A stretch of DNA of 64,000 nucleotides from Candidatus Thiosymbion ectosymbiont of Catanema sp. Cochon2018 (GTDB lineage: Bacteria > Pseudomonadota > Gammaproteobacteria > Chromatiales > Chromatiaceae): positions 32,917 through 96,916 of the forward strand of contig WYCW01000002.1 of NCBI GenBank assembly GCA_011392765.1, given 5' to 3'. Both the position numbers and the translations under genes were made by a program. Shown one piece after another: positions 34,134-43,447 of this stretch. The notes under the pieces were generated by a model that saw only the letters and a program-made list of their open reading frames with translations, ran no database searches and was not told the DNA's origin. Within the stretch, counting starts at the first letter, position 1, and every line of letters starts with the position of its first letter.

Positions 34134-36425
34134 ATGAGTAGCTATTCTCGCCTGGCCGACCTGATCACCAAGTGCGCCCCGGACCAGGACCCGGGTAACG
34201 GCCAGGTCCGGGTGGTGATGAACCGCAAGACCAAGAAAACCGGAAGCAAGCTGCCGCCCTTACATGGAATCTGGGGCGAGTATGTTACCTATCTGGTACG
34301 CACGCGCGGATTCGTCGACCTGGGGCCGGAGGAACGGGAGATACGGGAGTTCGGCAGCGACGAGGCCCTGAATGTGCGCCTGTCTGTCCGTGCCGAATGC
34401 AAGTCGGAAGAAGGCGCCGAGCAGGCGGTGCGGGCACTGGATGGCCCCGATGGTGTGGAACGTACCTTTTTTGGCCTGTTGGATCACTGGTGGGAGGAGA
34501 AGATCGGGGGCCGGGAGGGCGAGTTCATCCGCGATTTCACCCGGCAGGCCAAGGATCTTGGCCGATACCTGGAAGAGCAGGCCGCGGCGGAATGTGGCCT
34601 GAAGGTGCGGGTGCGCATCGAGCTCGATCGGATCGATGACGGCTCGATCAGCATCCAACACCAGCCCTTCACCGTCCAGGTCAGTGACTACCAGACCGAA
34701 TTGCAGTGCACCCTTTCGGCGGAGATGACACGCCGGGAGGAACCGGGTGGAATACCCCGGCAGCGTACCCCGGCCGACCGCGAACGGCTGCGGGAGCTGC
34801 CACGGGTCATGGTGCAACGCCATTGCCGGCAGTTGATCCTGCACCGCTTCTACTTCGAGCCCGATGCCGCCTTGAGGCAGCCCATTCGCCGCCTGCTGGA
34901 GCAGGAGCTGGAGCAAGAGGGCCTGGTACTGGATCGATTTGTCCTGGAGACCCAGAGCGCGCCCTATGGCACCGAGAGCCGTAAGCTGGTCCAGGAATCG
35001 GATCACGAGTTGTTCGACCGCAAGGGCAAGCCGGTCCAGGTGACCAGCGAGGCCCTGATGCGGCTCAAGGATGCGGGACGCTACGAGGCGAACCAACGTC
35101 CGGCCTTAGAGCAATGGTTTCCGGGGACCGTGGAGGGGGCCGTCAAGGAGGCTTTGTTCCGTCGCCACTATATCGACCTGGTGCTGGATTGGGAGCCGAT
35201 CGAGGAGGCCATTCGGGAGCACTTGGACAGGATGGCTAAGGGAATCGGCTATTCCATCCAATCTCTGCACGCGGTACCGGACATCCCGGCCCGGGAGCTG
35301 CTGCGGCCCTTCGACCTCGAGGTCGAGGAAGACAGCTTCGAGACCAAACAGAAGGCGGCGCCGGTCAAGCTGGACATCCAGGCCACCTGCCGCATCCCGG
35401 ATCTCGGCGCCGTCAAGGAATATCTGCACCACCACGACGACCCGCGCGAGGTGATGATTCGGGACCTGACTCGAGAGGTGCGGCGCTTCTTCCTCGGTGT
35501 GGAGCCGGAGGACTACTACATTCGTTTCGAAACGCCTTTGGCCGGTGCCTCCGGTGAAACGACTAAACCCGGGGTGCGGGAACGGTTGGAGGCGCGGTGC
35601 CGCAAGGCAGTGAAACCCTTTGGTGCGGAGATCAAGGCAGTCAACATCCGGCAGTTGGATACGGAAGTTTCCGAGCGCCTCAAAGAACTCATGCGCCATC
35701 CGAGTATTCACCTGTGTACCCCGGTCAAGCCGGTGGATATGGAGAGCAACGAGATGGTCACTCTCAAGATCGAGCTCAATGTGGGCGGGGTCGATCCGAC
35801 CGGTTGGCATACCTTCCAGTACACCTCGCCCATTGTGGATCAGATCAGGGATGGATTGACCTATAGCCTAAGTAACAAACTGGATGACTTGTCTCAGGAT
35901 CAACTGAAGTATGAGGATGGCGCAGTAAAAGCAGAGTTGTTCAAAAAGGTCAAGGATACCGTTATGGAGCTCGCCCGACAGAAATTCGGATTGGGTGTGG
36001 ACTTGATCAGCCTCGGCCGCGAGGATACGGAGGCAGAGAAACGGCGCAAGCGGTTGGCGGCGGAGGTGGCCGCCGCACAAGAGCGGGAGGCTATGGGCAT
36101 GCTCGAGGCGATCAGTGACCAGTCAGAAACCCGGCGGGGGATGGCCCAGAACAAGCTCAAAGACGCGCAAGCACTTCTGGCCAAGGCCCATGAGCAACGA
36201 CTGGTGCTGCTCGAAGATCCCGCACCCGACCCGGAGCAGATGCAGACTATCGAGGAGATGACCAACCAGGCCCGACAACTACTCGAAGAGGCGGGGGTGG
36301 ACCTTGCTGAGGTCCCCAAGCAGATGCCTGATATAGACCAAGGACTGCTGCACGGTGGCGACAAGCGCAACCAATTGAAGGGACCGGACGCGGATGAGGA
36401 CGGGCGGACCGTGGCGGAGCAATAG
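34134..36425 (+). CDS. Multi-module SPFH/band-7-like coiled-coil protein
   Basis: A 763-residue soluble-looking protein without a clear membrane helix. Three or four stretches look like SPFH/band-7 units: ALNVRLSVRAECKSEEGAEQ with AVRALDGPDGVERTFFG (about residues 80-120); VKLDIQATCRIPDLGAVKEY with FGAEIKAVNIRQLDTEVSE (about 415-520); and MVTLKIELNVGGVDPTGW with FGLGVDLISLGREDTEAEKR (about 540-650). The end (650-745) is a charged coiled coil. ATG 34134 is chosen because the longer frame starts at TTG 34119 with no support. SPFH proteins oligomerise into rings or caps; a tandem set in one chain is unusual. The repeat reading is by eye and needs profile confirmation. Confidence 0.6.
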   Translation: MSSYSRLADLITKCAPDQDPGNGQVRVVMNRKTKKTGSKLPPLHGIWGEYVTYLVRTRGFVDLGPEEREIREFGSDEALNVRLSVRAECKSEEGAEQAVRALDGPDGVERTFFGLLDHWWEEKIGGREGEFIRDFTRQAKDLGRYLEEQAAAECGLKVRVRIELDRIDDGSISIQHQPFTVQVSDYQTELQCTLSAEMTRREEPGGIPRQRTPADRERLRELPRVMVQRHCRQLILHRFYFEPDAALRQPIRRLLEQELEQEGLVLDRFVLETQSAPYGTESRKLVQESDHELFDRKGKPVQVTSEALMRLKDAGRYEANQRPALEQWFPGTVEGAVKEALFRRHYIDLVLDWEPIEEAIREHLDRMAKGIGYSIQSLHAVPDIPARELLRPFDLEVEEDSFETKQKAAPVKLDIQATCRIPDLGAVKEYLHHHDDPREVMIRDLTREVRRFFLGVEPEDYYIRFETPLAGASGETTKPGVRERLEARCRKAVKPFGAEIKAVNIRQLDTEVSERLKELMRHPSIHLCTPVKPVDMESNEMVTLKIELNVGGVDPTGWHTFQYTSPIVDQIRDGLTYSLSNKLDDLSQDQLKYEDGAVKAELFKKVKDTVMELARQKFGLGVDLISLGREDTEAEKRRKRLAAEVAAAQEREAMGMLEAISDQSETRRGMAQNKLKDAQALLAKAHEQRLVLLEDPAPDPEQMQTIEEMTNQARQLLEEAGVDLAEVPKQMPDIDQGLLHGGDKRNQLKGPDADEDGRTVAEQ

Positions 36426-36805
36426 GGCTTGTCGGCATCCGGTGTCATTTCGAGCGAAGCGAGAAATCCCTTTCCCAACAACATCATACACTTCGTATAT
36501 CGGTTGCCGGACGGGAGTGGCAAGGTAAGGGTTGGTTCTGAAGATCTCTCCCTACGGTCGAGATGACAAGCCGTACTGTGACTTGAAAATCAAATGGTTA
36601 GGGGGCGTTCTCAATTGAGCCAAATCATCATAAAACTCAAGCCCGTAGGCTGGGTTACAGCCAGGGACGGCTAAACCCAGCACACGGTATTGCGGATCGG
36701 AAAAGCTGGGTTTCGTTCCTCAACCCAGCCTACAACTACAACACTTAGATGATTTATTAATTGAGAACGCCCCCTAGCGTAGAGTCCGTTGTGTGGACCT
36801 TCTAG
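36426..36805. other. Intergenic region with MITE inside the cluster
   Basis: No gene. A TCATTTCGAGCG-type extragenic repeat (36445-36465, related to 39097-39120) is followed by a complete 174-bp MITE (36601-36774). The MITE interrupts the operon between the SPFH-like gene and the next one. Confidence 0.65.
36601..36774. repeat. GGGGGCGTTCTCAATT MITE, full copy
   Basis: GGGGGCGTTCTCAATTGAG at the left and TTAATTGAGAACGCCCCC at the right are inverted repeats. The element is flanked by TA on both sides (36599-36600 and 36775-36776), as for Tc1/mariner- or IS630-type MITEs. It is 174 bp, with an inner GCTGGGTT/AACCCAGC palindrome. Confidence 0.85.
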
Positions 36806-37771
36806 ATGTCAACCCACCCTAGCATTGATCGGAAGCCCCTGGGTCTGCTGTGGACGGCGGTACGAACCCTACGCTGCCGAGGGGAGAGGTATTGGCCGGC
36901 CTTTTTTGCGGGTTGGCTCAAAGGCATGGAACGTCGGTTGTCTGAGGGTCAGGAGACCTCCAAGAGCTTGCCACCGTTCGCACCGGACATCCTGGTTGCG
37001 GAGTTACGCCGGATCGGCCTGGCATCCGTGTCCTGGATGTTGAACCGGTCGTCCCGCATCGAGCCGCTCAAGCTGGAGCAATTACCCCATTGGCTGGAGC
37101 AGAGCCGACCCGCGTCGTCCCAAGCGGTGAAGCGGTACCTCGGGCAGCGATTGTTCCCGCAGGGGGACGTGACACAACCGGTAGCGCACAGTCTCTTGTT
37201 CCGAGTGGTCAGAGGCCTGGACGGGGTACCGGGGTGTGCACCTACTTGGAATGGGCCGGTGTTCCCCCGCGAGGTGTGGCGGGTTATGGGGGAGCTGGCC
37301 TGGGGCGATCCGGATTTTCGTTTTCGGATCGCCCGCCTCCTGCAAGAGGACCTGCGGGGCCGTGTGATCTTCTCCGTGGGGCAACCGCCTCTGCCCTTGG
37401 TCTCGCCTGCAGCACTTTGGTGGTCGGTCGGACTGACCACTCACTGCCCTGTTCCGGAATTTCAGGGAAGTGCCGGCGTATCGCCGGACGAATGGCGTGC
37501 GCTTGCGTTCATGACCGCCGGCAGCGCCCGCGGTCTCCCTTTCTGGGACCAGTGGTTGATCGCGGAGGCGGCCCTGGCCGCCTGCGGGGCCGGTCAACTC
37601 CGGGAACAGGGACTCCCGCCCGGGAAGTTGTGGCCCGGTCTGTGTTCTGCCCCCCGCTATGCCGGCCTCCCGAGCACCTGCCGCGAATCGGGTGCAGGAA
37701 TTGCGCAGGAGACCCATATCTCCGGTGCCTATGCCCCACTGCACGCCCTCCTCGAAACCCCACCCGCCTGA
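36806..37771 (+). CDS. Unknown protein upstream of MoxR ATPase
   Basis: A 321-residue protein I do not recognise. It is rich in Trp, Pro and Arg (FFAGWLKGMERRL, MLNRSSRIEPLKLEQLPHWL, FPREVWRVMGELAWGDPDF, MTAGSARGLPFWDQWLIAEA), has no membrane helix and no nucleotide-binding or metal motif that I can see. It lies 12 bp before the MoxR-type ATPase gene and is almost certainly co-translated with it, so it may be a substrate adaptor or client of that ATPase. A MITE lies just upstream, which may have changed its promoter or uncoupled it from the SPFH-like gene. Confidence 0.6.
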   Translation: MSTHPSIDRKPLGLLWTAVRTLRCRGERYWPAFFAGWLKGMERRLSEGQETSKSLPPFAPDILVAELRRIGLASVSWMLNRSSRIEPLKLEQLPHWLEQSRPASSQAVKRYLGQRLFPQGDVTQPVAHSLLFRVVRGLDGVPGCAPTWNGPVFPREVWRVMGELAWGDPDFRFRIARLLQEDLRGRVIFSVGQPPLPLVSPAALWWSVGLTTHCPVPEFQGSAGVSPDEWRALAFMTAGSARGLPFWDQWLIAEAALAACGAGQLREQGLPPGKLWPGLCSAPRYAGLPSTCRESGAGIAQETHISGAYAPLHALLETPPA

Positions 37772-37783
37772 TGGAGTGAACCC

Positions 37784-38815
37784 GTGTTCGATTCTGTCAT
37801 TCTGAAGGAACTGGTCGATGCCCACCGGGAGGGTCTGGCCAAGCTGGTACGCCTGGAAAAATTGCTCAACCGGCGTTTCCTGGGTCTGGAGCCGGCCATC
37901 AAGGCCCTGGTGCTGGCGGTCGCCAGCGGTGAGTCCCTGTTGTTCGTCGGCCCGCCGGGCACCGCCAAATCGCGTCTGATACATTCGCTCTGTCAGCTCA
38001 CCGGCGTCTATGATGCAACCACCGACGAGCGCCAGGAAGGCTACTTCGAGTACCTGCTGACGCCCTTCACGGAGCCGAGCGAGCTGTTCGGTTTCTACGA
38101 CCTCTCCCGCCTCCACGGGGATAACCCGGAGCTGGTACGCCTGGAGGAAGGGATGTTGCAACATGCCGAGGTGGTGTTCCTCGATGAGATATTCAACGGC
38201 TCCAGCGCTATCCTCAACAGCCTGCTGGCGATCATGAATGAGCGCCGTTTTCATGACCGAGGGCGCCGCAAGCGGGTGTGCCTCAAGAACCTATTCGCCG
38301 CCACTAACCGGATTCCCACCAGCCAGGAGCTGTTGGCTGTCTATGACCGCTTTGTCCTGCGTTGCTATGTGGATTATGTGGCCAACGAGCCGGACTCCCT
38401 GCGCGACCTGGTGTTCAAGGGCTGGCAGGAGACCTATGCCGAACAGCCCTTACAAGGTGACTTGAGCGACCTGTTCCGGAGCATGGAGGACCTCCGCGAA
38501 TCTATACGCGAGGCCACGCGCAGGGAGCGGCTGCATCCCCTGCCGGGGCATCCGGTGTACGAAAATCTGTCCTATCTGGTAGAGCTGTGTCGGGAACGTG
38601 GGTTTGGCAGCTTTTCCAACCGTCGGCTCATCAAGCTCGGTTATGTGATGTTGATTCACCGGTTGTATCGCGCCGTATCGGAGACCCAAACGGTGAATCT
38701 GGAGATCGGCCTGCCGGAGCTCAGCTTGTTTTGGGACTACTTCCTCGATGCCCCCCAGGAGCTGAGCGACGAGGACCACCGCGATCTGCGCGAGTTGCCC
38801 GCGAAGATGGAGTAA
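37784..38815 (+). CDS. MoxR/RavA-type AAA+ ATPase
   Basis: A 343-residue AAA+ ATPase of the MoxR group. Walker A is FVGPPGTAKSRLIHSLC (residues 55-70), Walker B is VVFLDEIFNGSSAILNSLLA (130-149), sensor 1 is NLFAATNRIPTS and the arginine-rich region DRFVLRCYVDYV follows. The C-terminal lid (LHPLPGHPVYENLSYLVE to the end) is like RavA. MoxR ATPases remodel or activate partner proteins, often with von Willebrand A partners, but I see no MIDAS DxSxS motif in the neighbours. The start is GTG with GGAG 5-8 bases upstream. It is the only clearly active NTPase of the cluster. Confidence 0.88.
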   Translation: MFDSVILKELVDAHREGLAKLVRLEKLLNRRFLGLEPAIKALVLAVASGESLLFVGPPGTAKSRLIHSLCQLTGVYDATTDERQEGYFEYLLTPFTEPSELFGFYDLSRLHGDNPELVRLEEGMLQHAEVVFLDEIFNGSSAILNSLLAIMNERRFHDRGRRKRVCLKNLFAATNRIPTSQELLAVYDRFVLRCYVDYVANEPDSLRDLVFKGWQETYAEQPLQGDLSDLFRSMEDLRESIREATRRERLHPLPGHPVYENLSYLVELCRERGFGSFSNRRLIKLGYVMLIHRLYRAVSETQTVNLEIGLPELSLFWDYFLDAPQELSDEDHRDLRELPAKME

Positions 38816-39198
38816 GGCCCCTAGGATTCCTTGAGGGACCCAAATCTTTACAAATGAGTCAAGTTTATGCAGTGCACAAATCGGGATCGGAATCGGGATC
38901 GGGATCGAAATCGGGATCGAAATTCCGATTGCGATCCCGATCCCGATCCCGATTTCGACCTACCCAAGCTCTCCAACAGTTGGTTAGGTGTAGGAGATGG
39001 GGCCTTACGGGAGAGGGGCTGTTGGGGTCTTCATGCCTCGTCGGTCTGAGGCGAAGCCTCGCTAGTAGGTTCATTTCATCCAATTTTGCTGGTTGTCATT
39101 TCGAGCGTAGCGAGAAATCCTGTGCGCTGGGAGCCTTCACGGAGCCGAAGATCCCTCGCTACGCTCGGGATGACAGGGACTGGTTTTAACAGCAAATC
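38816..39198. other. Intergenic region with composite repeat
   Basis: No gene. It holds the composite repeat (38821-39064) and a TCATTTCGAGCGTAGCGAGAA...CTCGCTACGCTCGGGATGA hairpin repeat (39097-39175), of the extragenic type also seen at 36445. Together they separate the two halves of the cluster. Confidence 0.65.
38821..39064 (-). repeat. Composite CTAG-bounded repeat with ATCGGG core, copy 2
   Basis: A 244-bp unit, inverted relative to the one at 15588-15801: CTAGGATTCCTTGAGGGACC at the left and GGCGAAGCCTCGCTAG at the right. It includes a long palindromic run of ATCGGG-type hexamers (38879-38965). It starts 6 bp after the MoxR stop codon. Confidence 0.8.
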
Positions 39199-40959
39199 AT
39201 GATGAAACGGGATACTAGTGCAGCTGCGTATAACTACTGGAAAATGAAAAAATTCTCTGCCGCCAACCGCCCCGGTGAGATAGGCGGGCTGAAGGTCATC
39301 GTGTTTCCCCCGGCGGTCTGGCAGCCACTGGTGGAAACGAGCTTCAAGGGTTTGGTGGGTCGGGAGCGGCCGTTGGCCGAGGCTATGCTTTGCCACTTCC
39401 ACGGTCAGCATGTGGGGATCGGTGTGACCTCCATAACCAACCTGGCCCGTTTTGCCCTGGACATCTGGCTGGGGGTCCAGGGGCCGTGTGGGCACAGGAA
39501 GGAATTGACGCCTTGGGATGCACTGGCGAGACGGGTGTGGGCGGACGACATACAGGGAACCGGGTGGCACGGGCATGGTACCTCGCTCGGCGGCAGTGGG
39601 CTGCGCAAGCTGCTCTTCTTACTCGGGCGCTTGGTGCAACCATTGGTAGTGGCGGCGGATCGGGAGCTGGGGCGGACCTTCCTGTTCGGTAGTGAGGGGC
39701 ATGATATGCCCAAGGGCATCGGCGGGCCTGCCTATCACGAGCACGAAGGCCGCCAGACCGATTGGATCGAGCGGTTTCTCCGCGATCCCGATGGTATCTC
39801 GCCCCTGGCCACGGAGGAGACACGTCTGGTGTTCTCGGCCTGGGGCCGCTTCTCCGCATGCCGCTCGGTTGCGGGCTTGCCCCGTTGCGATCTGCGCGCT
39901 CTGGGCTGCTATTTCAGGCTCCCCGCCCCGGACCTCTCGGCATCCGAGCCCACCCTGAAAGAGGCAACCCTGTTGGCAAGCCAGGCGAGCCGGCGTTCCG
40001 GCATGCGGCCGAGCCAGGACGGGGTGACCGGTATTCGCGTCACCCGGCGGTTGGAAGACCTGGACCAGATGCTGTTGACCGAGTATCTCTATCCGAAGTC
40101 CGTCTTCTTCGAGCGCCTGACCGGCTCCGGCTTCAACGCCCTCCGGCGGCCGCCACCGCGGGAACAGCCACGGGATGTCCTGGTGTTGGGCCTGTTCATC
40201 GGTACCGACAGCGATCCGGATTGGCATCTCGCACAGGCCGCCTGGTTGCTGAACCTGCTGGGCCTGAGTGCGAAATTGGTGGAGTCGGGGATGCGCGCCA
40301 GCGACCTGGTCTGGATCCGGGTCGATGCCAGGGGTGGTTTGCATACACGCGCGGCTTCCTTAAGTGAGCTGCATTGGACACCGCCGGCGGGAGGGCTTTA
40401 TGAGCGTGACAGTCGTTTGCAGTTTCTGCAGCAGCTGGGTTGGATGCCGGAGCTGACCGACCGCCGCAGTGGTGACCGGGGTGGTGAGAGGTTTGCGAAT
40501 GCCGTCGTCCAACCCCCGAAGGGGTCCCTTACCCCCGAGGTAGTGGGCAAGCAGGTCCGTGAGCTACTGCGGAGTACCCTACCCACCCTGGTTGCCGATT
40601 GGCAACAGGACAAGGATGCCCAACAGGGTGAGGGGGTACTGGAACAGTACACCCAGGTGTTGCTGAACCTGCTGGTACCTGTTCCACGGCCCTCCGTCCG
40701 CCGGGAGCACGCGCACGACGGCGTGGCTGATTGGGTCCGTCGTTTGCGCATTCATCTGCCGGCCGGCACCCACACAGGTGTGCGCTCGACCATCGTGCTG
40801 GTACCCAGGGCGCAGGGTGACGGCGCCTGGCATTGTTACAGCGAGCGACGGCACCTCACCCACCCGGTTGCACCGGGGCAAAGAAGGGAAGGGACCGAAG
40901 TAAAATGGCTCGGTACCACCCTGTTGGCGGCGAATCTGGGGGCCCTCACCGATGGCTGA
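39199..40959 (+). CDS. Unknown cluster protein, 586 residues
   Basis: A soluble protein of up to 586 residues with no family I can name. Segments such as PRDVLVLGLFIGTDSDPDWH, LRKLLFLLGRLVQPLVVAAD and LVADWQQDKDAQQGEGVLEQ suggest alternating alpha/beta folds. No P-loop, HxH or membrane helix is seen. The first ATG is 39199, but a later start at 39244 (MKKFSAANRPGEIGG) may be the true one: the first 15 residues are of odd composition and border the inserted repeats. The last 8 bp overlap the next gene, which implies translational coupling. Confidence 0.6.
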   Translation: MMKRDTSAAAYNYWKMKKFSAANRPGEIGGLKVIVFPPAVWQPLVETSFKGLVGRERPLAEAMLCHFHGQHVGIGVTSITNLARFALDIWLGVQGPCGHRKELTPWDALARRVWADDIQGTGWHGHGTSLGGSGLRKLLFLLGRLVQPLVVAADRELGRTFLFGSEGHDMPKGIGGPAYHEHEGRQTDWIERFLRDPDGISPLATEETRLVFSAWGRFSACRSVAGLPRCDLRALGCYFRLPAPDLSASEPTLKEATLLASQASRRSGMRPSQDGVTGIRVTRRLEDLDQMLLTEYLYPKSVFFERLTGSGFNALRRPPPREQPRDVLVLGLFIGTDSDPDWHLAQAAWLLNLLGLSAKLVESGMRASDLVWIRVDARGGLHTRAASLSELHWTPPAGGLYERDSRLQFLQQLGWMPELTDRRSGDRGGERFANAVVQPPKGSLTPEVVGKQVRELLRSTLPTLVADWQQDKDAQQGEGVLEQYTQVLLNLLVPVPRPSVRREHAHDGVADWVRRLRIHLPAGTHTGVRSTIVLVPRAQGDGAWHCYSERRHLTHPVAPGQRREGTEVKWLGTTLLAANLGALTDG

Positions 40960-43039
40960 GTGGATAACCCTGCCTAGGGGCCCCTTGGCGCCCAACTGGG
41001 TCCTGTTCGCCCTATCCGCCCTCGGCAAACAGACGCTACGCTTGGAGCGTGCCGGGGCCAGGGTCCAGGTAGAGCAGGGGTATTGGCGTCTCCTTTGGCG
41101 CAAGAAACAACAACCCGATGAGGGGCTGGTGCGCATGCTCCTGGGGGAGCTGGGTATCGCGGACCAAGAACAGCCACTCGTCCCCATGCACGAGGAAGTG
41201 ATCGAATCCGAGCTCCGTGGGCTGCGGGATGCCAGCCTGGCCCTGTTGACCGATTTCGATTCGGATGACACTGACGCCGCCCGACCGGCCCACGGTCATC
41301 TGGCGGCAGTGGTGCGTGATAAGCCCGGACGCCGAGCGGCGGAGGTCGCTGCCGAGCTCAGCACCCACACCCGATATCTGCGCATCACGGCGGCGCGAGA
41401 CCCGGAGGGAAAAACACTCTATCTGTTTCACGTGCATGAGGACAGCTCCGATGGCTCCAGCCTGGAGGCCTTCCTCCGGGCCGGCGGCCTCGATGGCACG
41501 CAATTGCTGCGCCCCTACGGAAGACCCGGACACCTGATGTTTCTTCCGGAAGATGCGGTGCCGTGGCGAGTCTTTGTGGAGGCAGTTGGTCTCCTATGTG
41601 AACGGGTGCCTGCCCTGTTCGAGTTGAGCCCGGAACATCCTGCCAATCCGGGGCACGGCTTGTTGTTCGCCCTCTTTCGTGAACGCGAGGATAGCCGGAA
41701 ATCCGCAAGGTTGCTCCTCCTGCCCCTGCGAGCGAAGGTCCTCCTGGACCGCACCGCGATCTGGCCGGAGCTGCCCGGCTATGGCTCGATCGATGTCGTC
41801 GATTTGGATGCGGATAAAGAGGTAATCGCCGACCTGCGGCGGCAGCTCACCGCCCTACCCCGGCGGTCCGGCTATCGCCTGGGCCTGCAGCGCCTGCGTA
41901 AGAAGGCCCCAGCCGGACCTGAGTTGGAGCGGCTGGTGGACGAGATCCAGCGCCTGCAAGACCGGCGCGACTGGCTGCTCGCACGGCGCGTGGACACGGC
42001 ATTGCTCTATCGCTTCGACCAGTCGCAATTGTCCTGTCTTGCGGACCTGCTGCGTCGCTACCCACCCGGAACCCTGGCATCGGGGGCAATTCGCTACGCC
42101 TACCAATCGGCCCCGGGGCACGCCTTTCACTTGGTGCTGGTGGAGACCTCGGGAGTGAATCCGCGTCCGCCGGTGACCATGGCCGTCGGCCTGGGTGAGG
42201 GCTGCAGGGATGTCGTGTTCGAGGTCGATCCCTACTGGGCACGCTACCAGGATCGGGCTCGGCGCAAGCCGGTGAGTAGGATCTTCGTCCCCCGTGGTTA
42301 TACCCTGTTCCCGACCTTGAGCGCCTGGAGTGGGGGGGATGCCGATGCCTATCTGCAGGAAGCGATCGGCAATCTGGTCCCTGAATTGCCCCCCGCCAAG
42401 CTACCCGCGCACCCCATTTACTTGTTTGTCCCCGATGGAGAACGACTCGGCCTGCAAGTCCTCAACGCCGAGCAGTTCACCGTCTTGACACGCGATGTCA
42501 TCGGCTGGATCAACGACAATCTCGTGGTGTACGCGGGGCATGATCGGGACGTCGTTGTCCAAGCGTTGGCCGGTGCGGAGTTCGCGCATGAGCTGGGTCG
42601 TACGGCCCGGAAGCGGCGGAAAGAGGCGGAGTGCTCCGTGCAGGAGGCAGCCCAGTCGGCTTATGACGCCCTTTCCGGTCAAATCCGTGCGCTACTGGAT
42701 GCCATGGCGGCCGAGGGCGACAGACTCGCGGCGGAAGCCGAGGGTTTCCAGCATCAATTGGCACAGCTCCAAGGTCAGGTCGCACTGGTCAGGACCATCT
42801 ATGAGCAACACGACGGGGTGGAACGCAATGCCATCCAAAGGGAGGCGACAAAGACCCGGCAAGCGGCCGAGAGACTGCAAGACAAGGGCTATATAAAAGT
42901 CGCTGCCGTAGTTGCCGCCATGCGGGAGACTGAGCGTGCGGTCGCAGAGATCGGCAGGACGGTGGCTGGCCGGATCGAGGATTTGGATAACACCGTCCGC
43001 CGGCTACGGGTGCGCCTCGAAGGCGCTTGGAGACGTTGA
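40952..43039 (+). CDS. Unknown cluster protein with C-terminal coiled coil
   Basis: A 695-residue protein of unknown family. The N-terminal 530 residues mix beta and alpha segments (LYLFHVHEDSSDGSSLEAFL, HAFHLVLVETSGVNPRPPVT, IYLFVPDGERLGLQVLNAEQ). Residues 530-695 are a long charged coiled coil (ELGRTARKRRKEAECSVQEA, QLAQLQGQVALVRTIYEQHD, AVAEIGRTVAGRIEDLDNTV). No enzymatic motif is apparent. It overlaps the preceding gene by 8 bp, and the following gene starts on its own stop codon (TGATG at 43037-43041), so these are tightly coupled products, probably parts of one complex. Confidence 0.65.
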   Translation: MAEWITLPRGPLAPNWVLFALSALGKQTLRLERAGARVQVEQGYWRLLWRKKQQPDEGLVRMLLGELGIADQEQPLVPMHEEVIESELRGLRDASLALLTDFDSDDTDAARPAHGHLAAVVRDKPGRRAAEVAAELSTHTRYLRITAARDPEGKTLYLFHVHEDSSDGSSLEAFLRAGGLDGTQLLRPYGRPGHLMFLPEDAVPWRVFVEAVGLLCERVPALFELSPEHPANPGHGLLFALFREREDSRKSARLLLLPLRAKVLLDRTAIWPELPGYGSIDVVDLDADKEVIADLRRQLTALPRRSGYRLGLQRLRKKAPAGPELERLVDEIQRLQDRRDWLLARRVDTALLYRFDQSQLSCLADLLRRYPPGTLASGAIRYAYQSAPGHAFHLVLVETSGVNPRPPVTMAVGLGEGCRDVVFEVDPYWARYQDRARRKPVSRIFVPRGYTLFPTLSAWSGGDADAYLQEAIGNLVPELPPAKLPAHPIYLFVPDGERLGLQVLNAEQFTVLTRDVIGWINDNLVVYAGHDRDVVVQALAGAEFAHELGRTARKRRKEAECSVQEAAQSAYDALSGQIRALLDAMAAEGDRLAAEAEGFQHQLAQLQGQVALVRTIYEQHDGVERNAIQREATKTRQAAERLQDKGYIKVAAVVAAMRETERAVAEIGRTVAGRIEDLDNTVRRLRVRLEGAWRR

Positions 43040-43443
43040 TGGGCAGCCCTCGATTGCGGATCGACACCGGAAAATGGGAGCAGGCATCGGACAAGATCCG
43101 CGATGCCGCAGCACGGCTAGCCGCCGTGGAAGCCGCCGCCCGGCACAGCGAGCCTATGCTGCGCGCGGACGAGCAGGAGATTCGGCGGCGGCTTGGTGCT
43201 TGGCAAACGCGTACCCGAGACCTGGCGACCCGGTTAGGTGCCTGGAAATACCGGCTGCACCGCAAGGTGCGGTACGCCAGCTGGTGGCGGAGATGGGTGC
43301 GCTTCTCGCCCCTTTATTTGGGGGTCCACATCAAGATCGCCTGGCTGTGGTTGGGCGTACATTTTTGGAAAATTCTGGTCGCGGTCCTCCTGGTAGCCTT
43401 GTTGCTGGCCCTGTCGTTCGCCGACCGTGGCCTGTTGGGCTGA
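43039..43443 (+). CDS. Small coiled-coil protein with C-terminal membrane helix
   Basis: A 134-residue protein. An N-terminal helical part (WEQASDKIRDAAARLAAVEA, EIRRRLGAWQTRTRDLATRL) is followed by a hydrophobic end HFWKILVAVLLVALLLALSF (about residues 107-126) that would anchor it in the inner membrane. It starts at ATG 43039 on the stop codon of the preceding gene. Family unknown. It looks like a tail-anchored connector that brings the upstream coiled-coil protein to the membrane; this is inference from order and topology. Confidence 0.65.
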   Translation: MGSPRLRIDTGKWEQASDKIRDAAARLAAVEAAARHSEPMLRADEQEIRRRLGAWQTRTRDLATRLGAWKYRLHRKVRYASWWRRWVRFSPLYLGVHIKIAWLWLGVHFWKILVAVLLVALLLALSFADRGLLG

Positions 43444-43447
43444 CTGG

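Noticed and set aside
38879-38965. Hexamer array considered as a CRISPR or satellite
   Set aside because: Units of 6 bp with no spacers, palindromic and part of the composite repeat. Not a CRISPR array.
37784-43443. A von Willebrand A partner of the MoxR ATPase
   Set aside because: I looked for a DxSxS MIDAS motif in all neighbouring proteins and found none. A highly diverged vWA fold in the 586-residue protein cannot be excluded.
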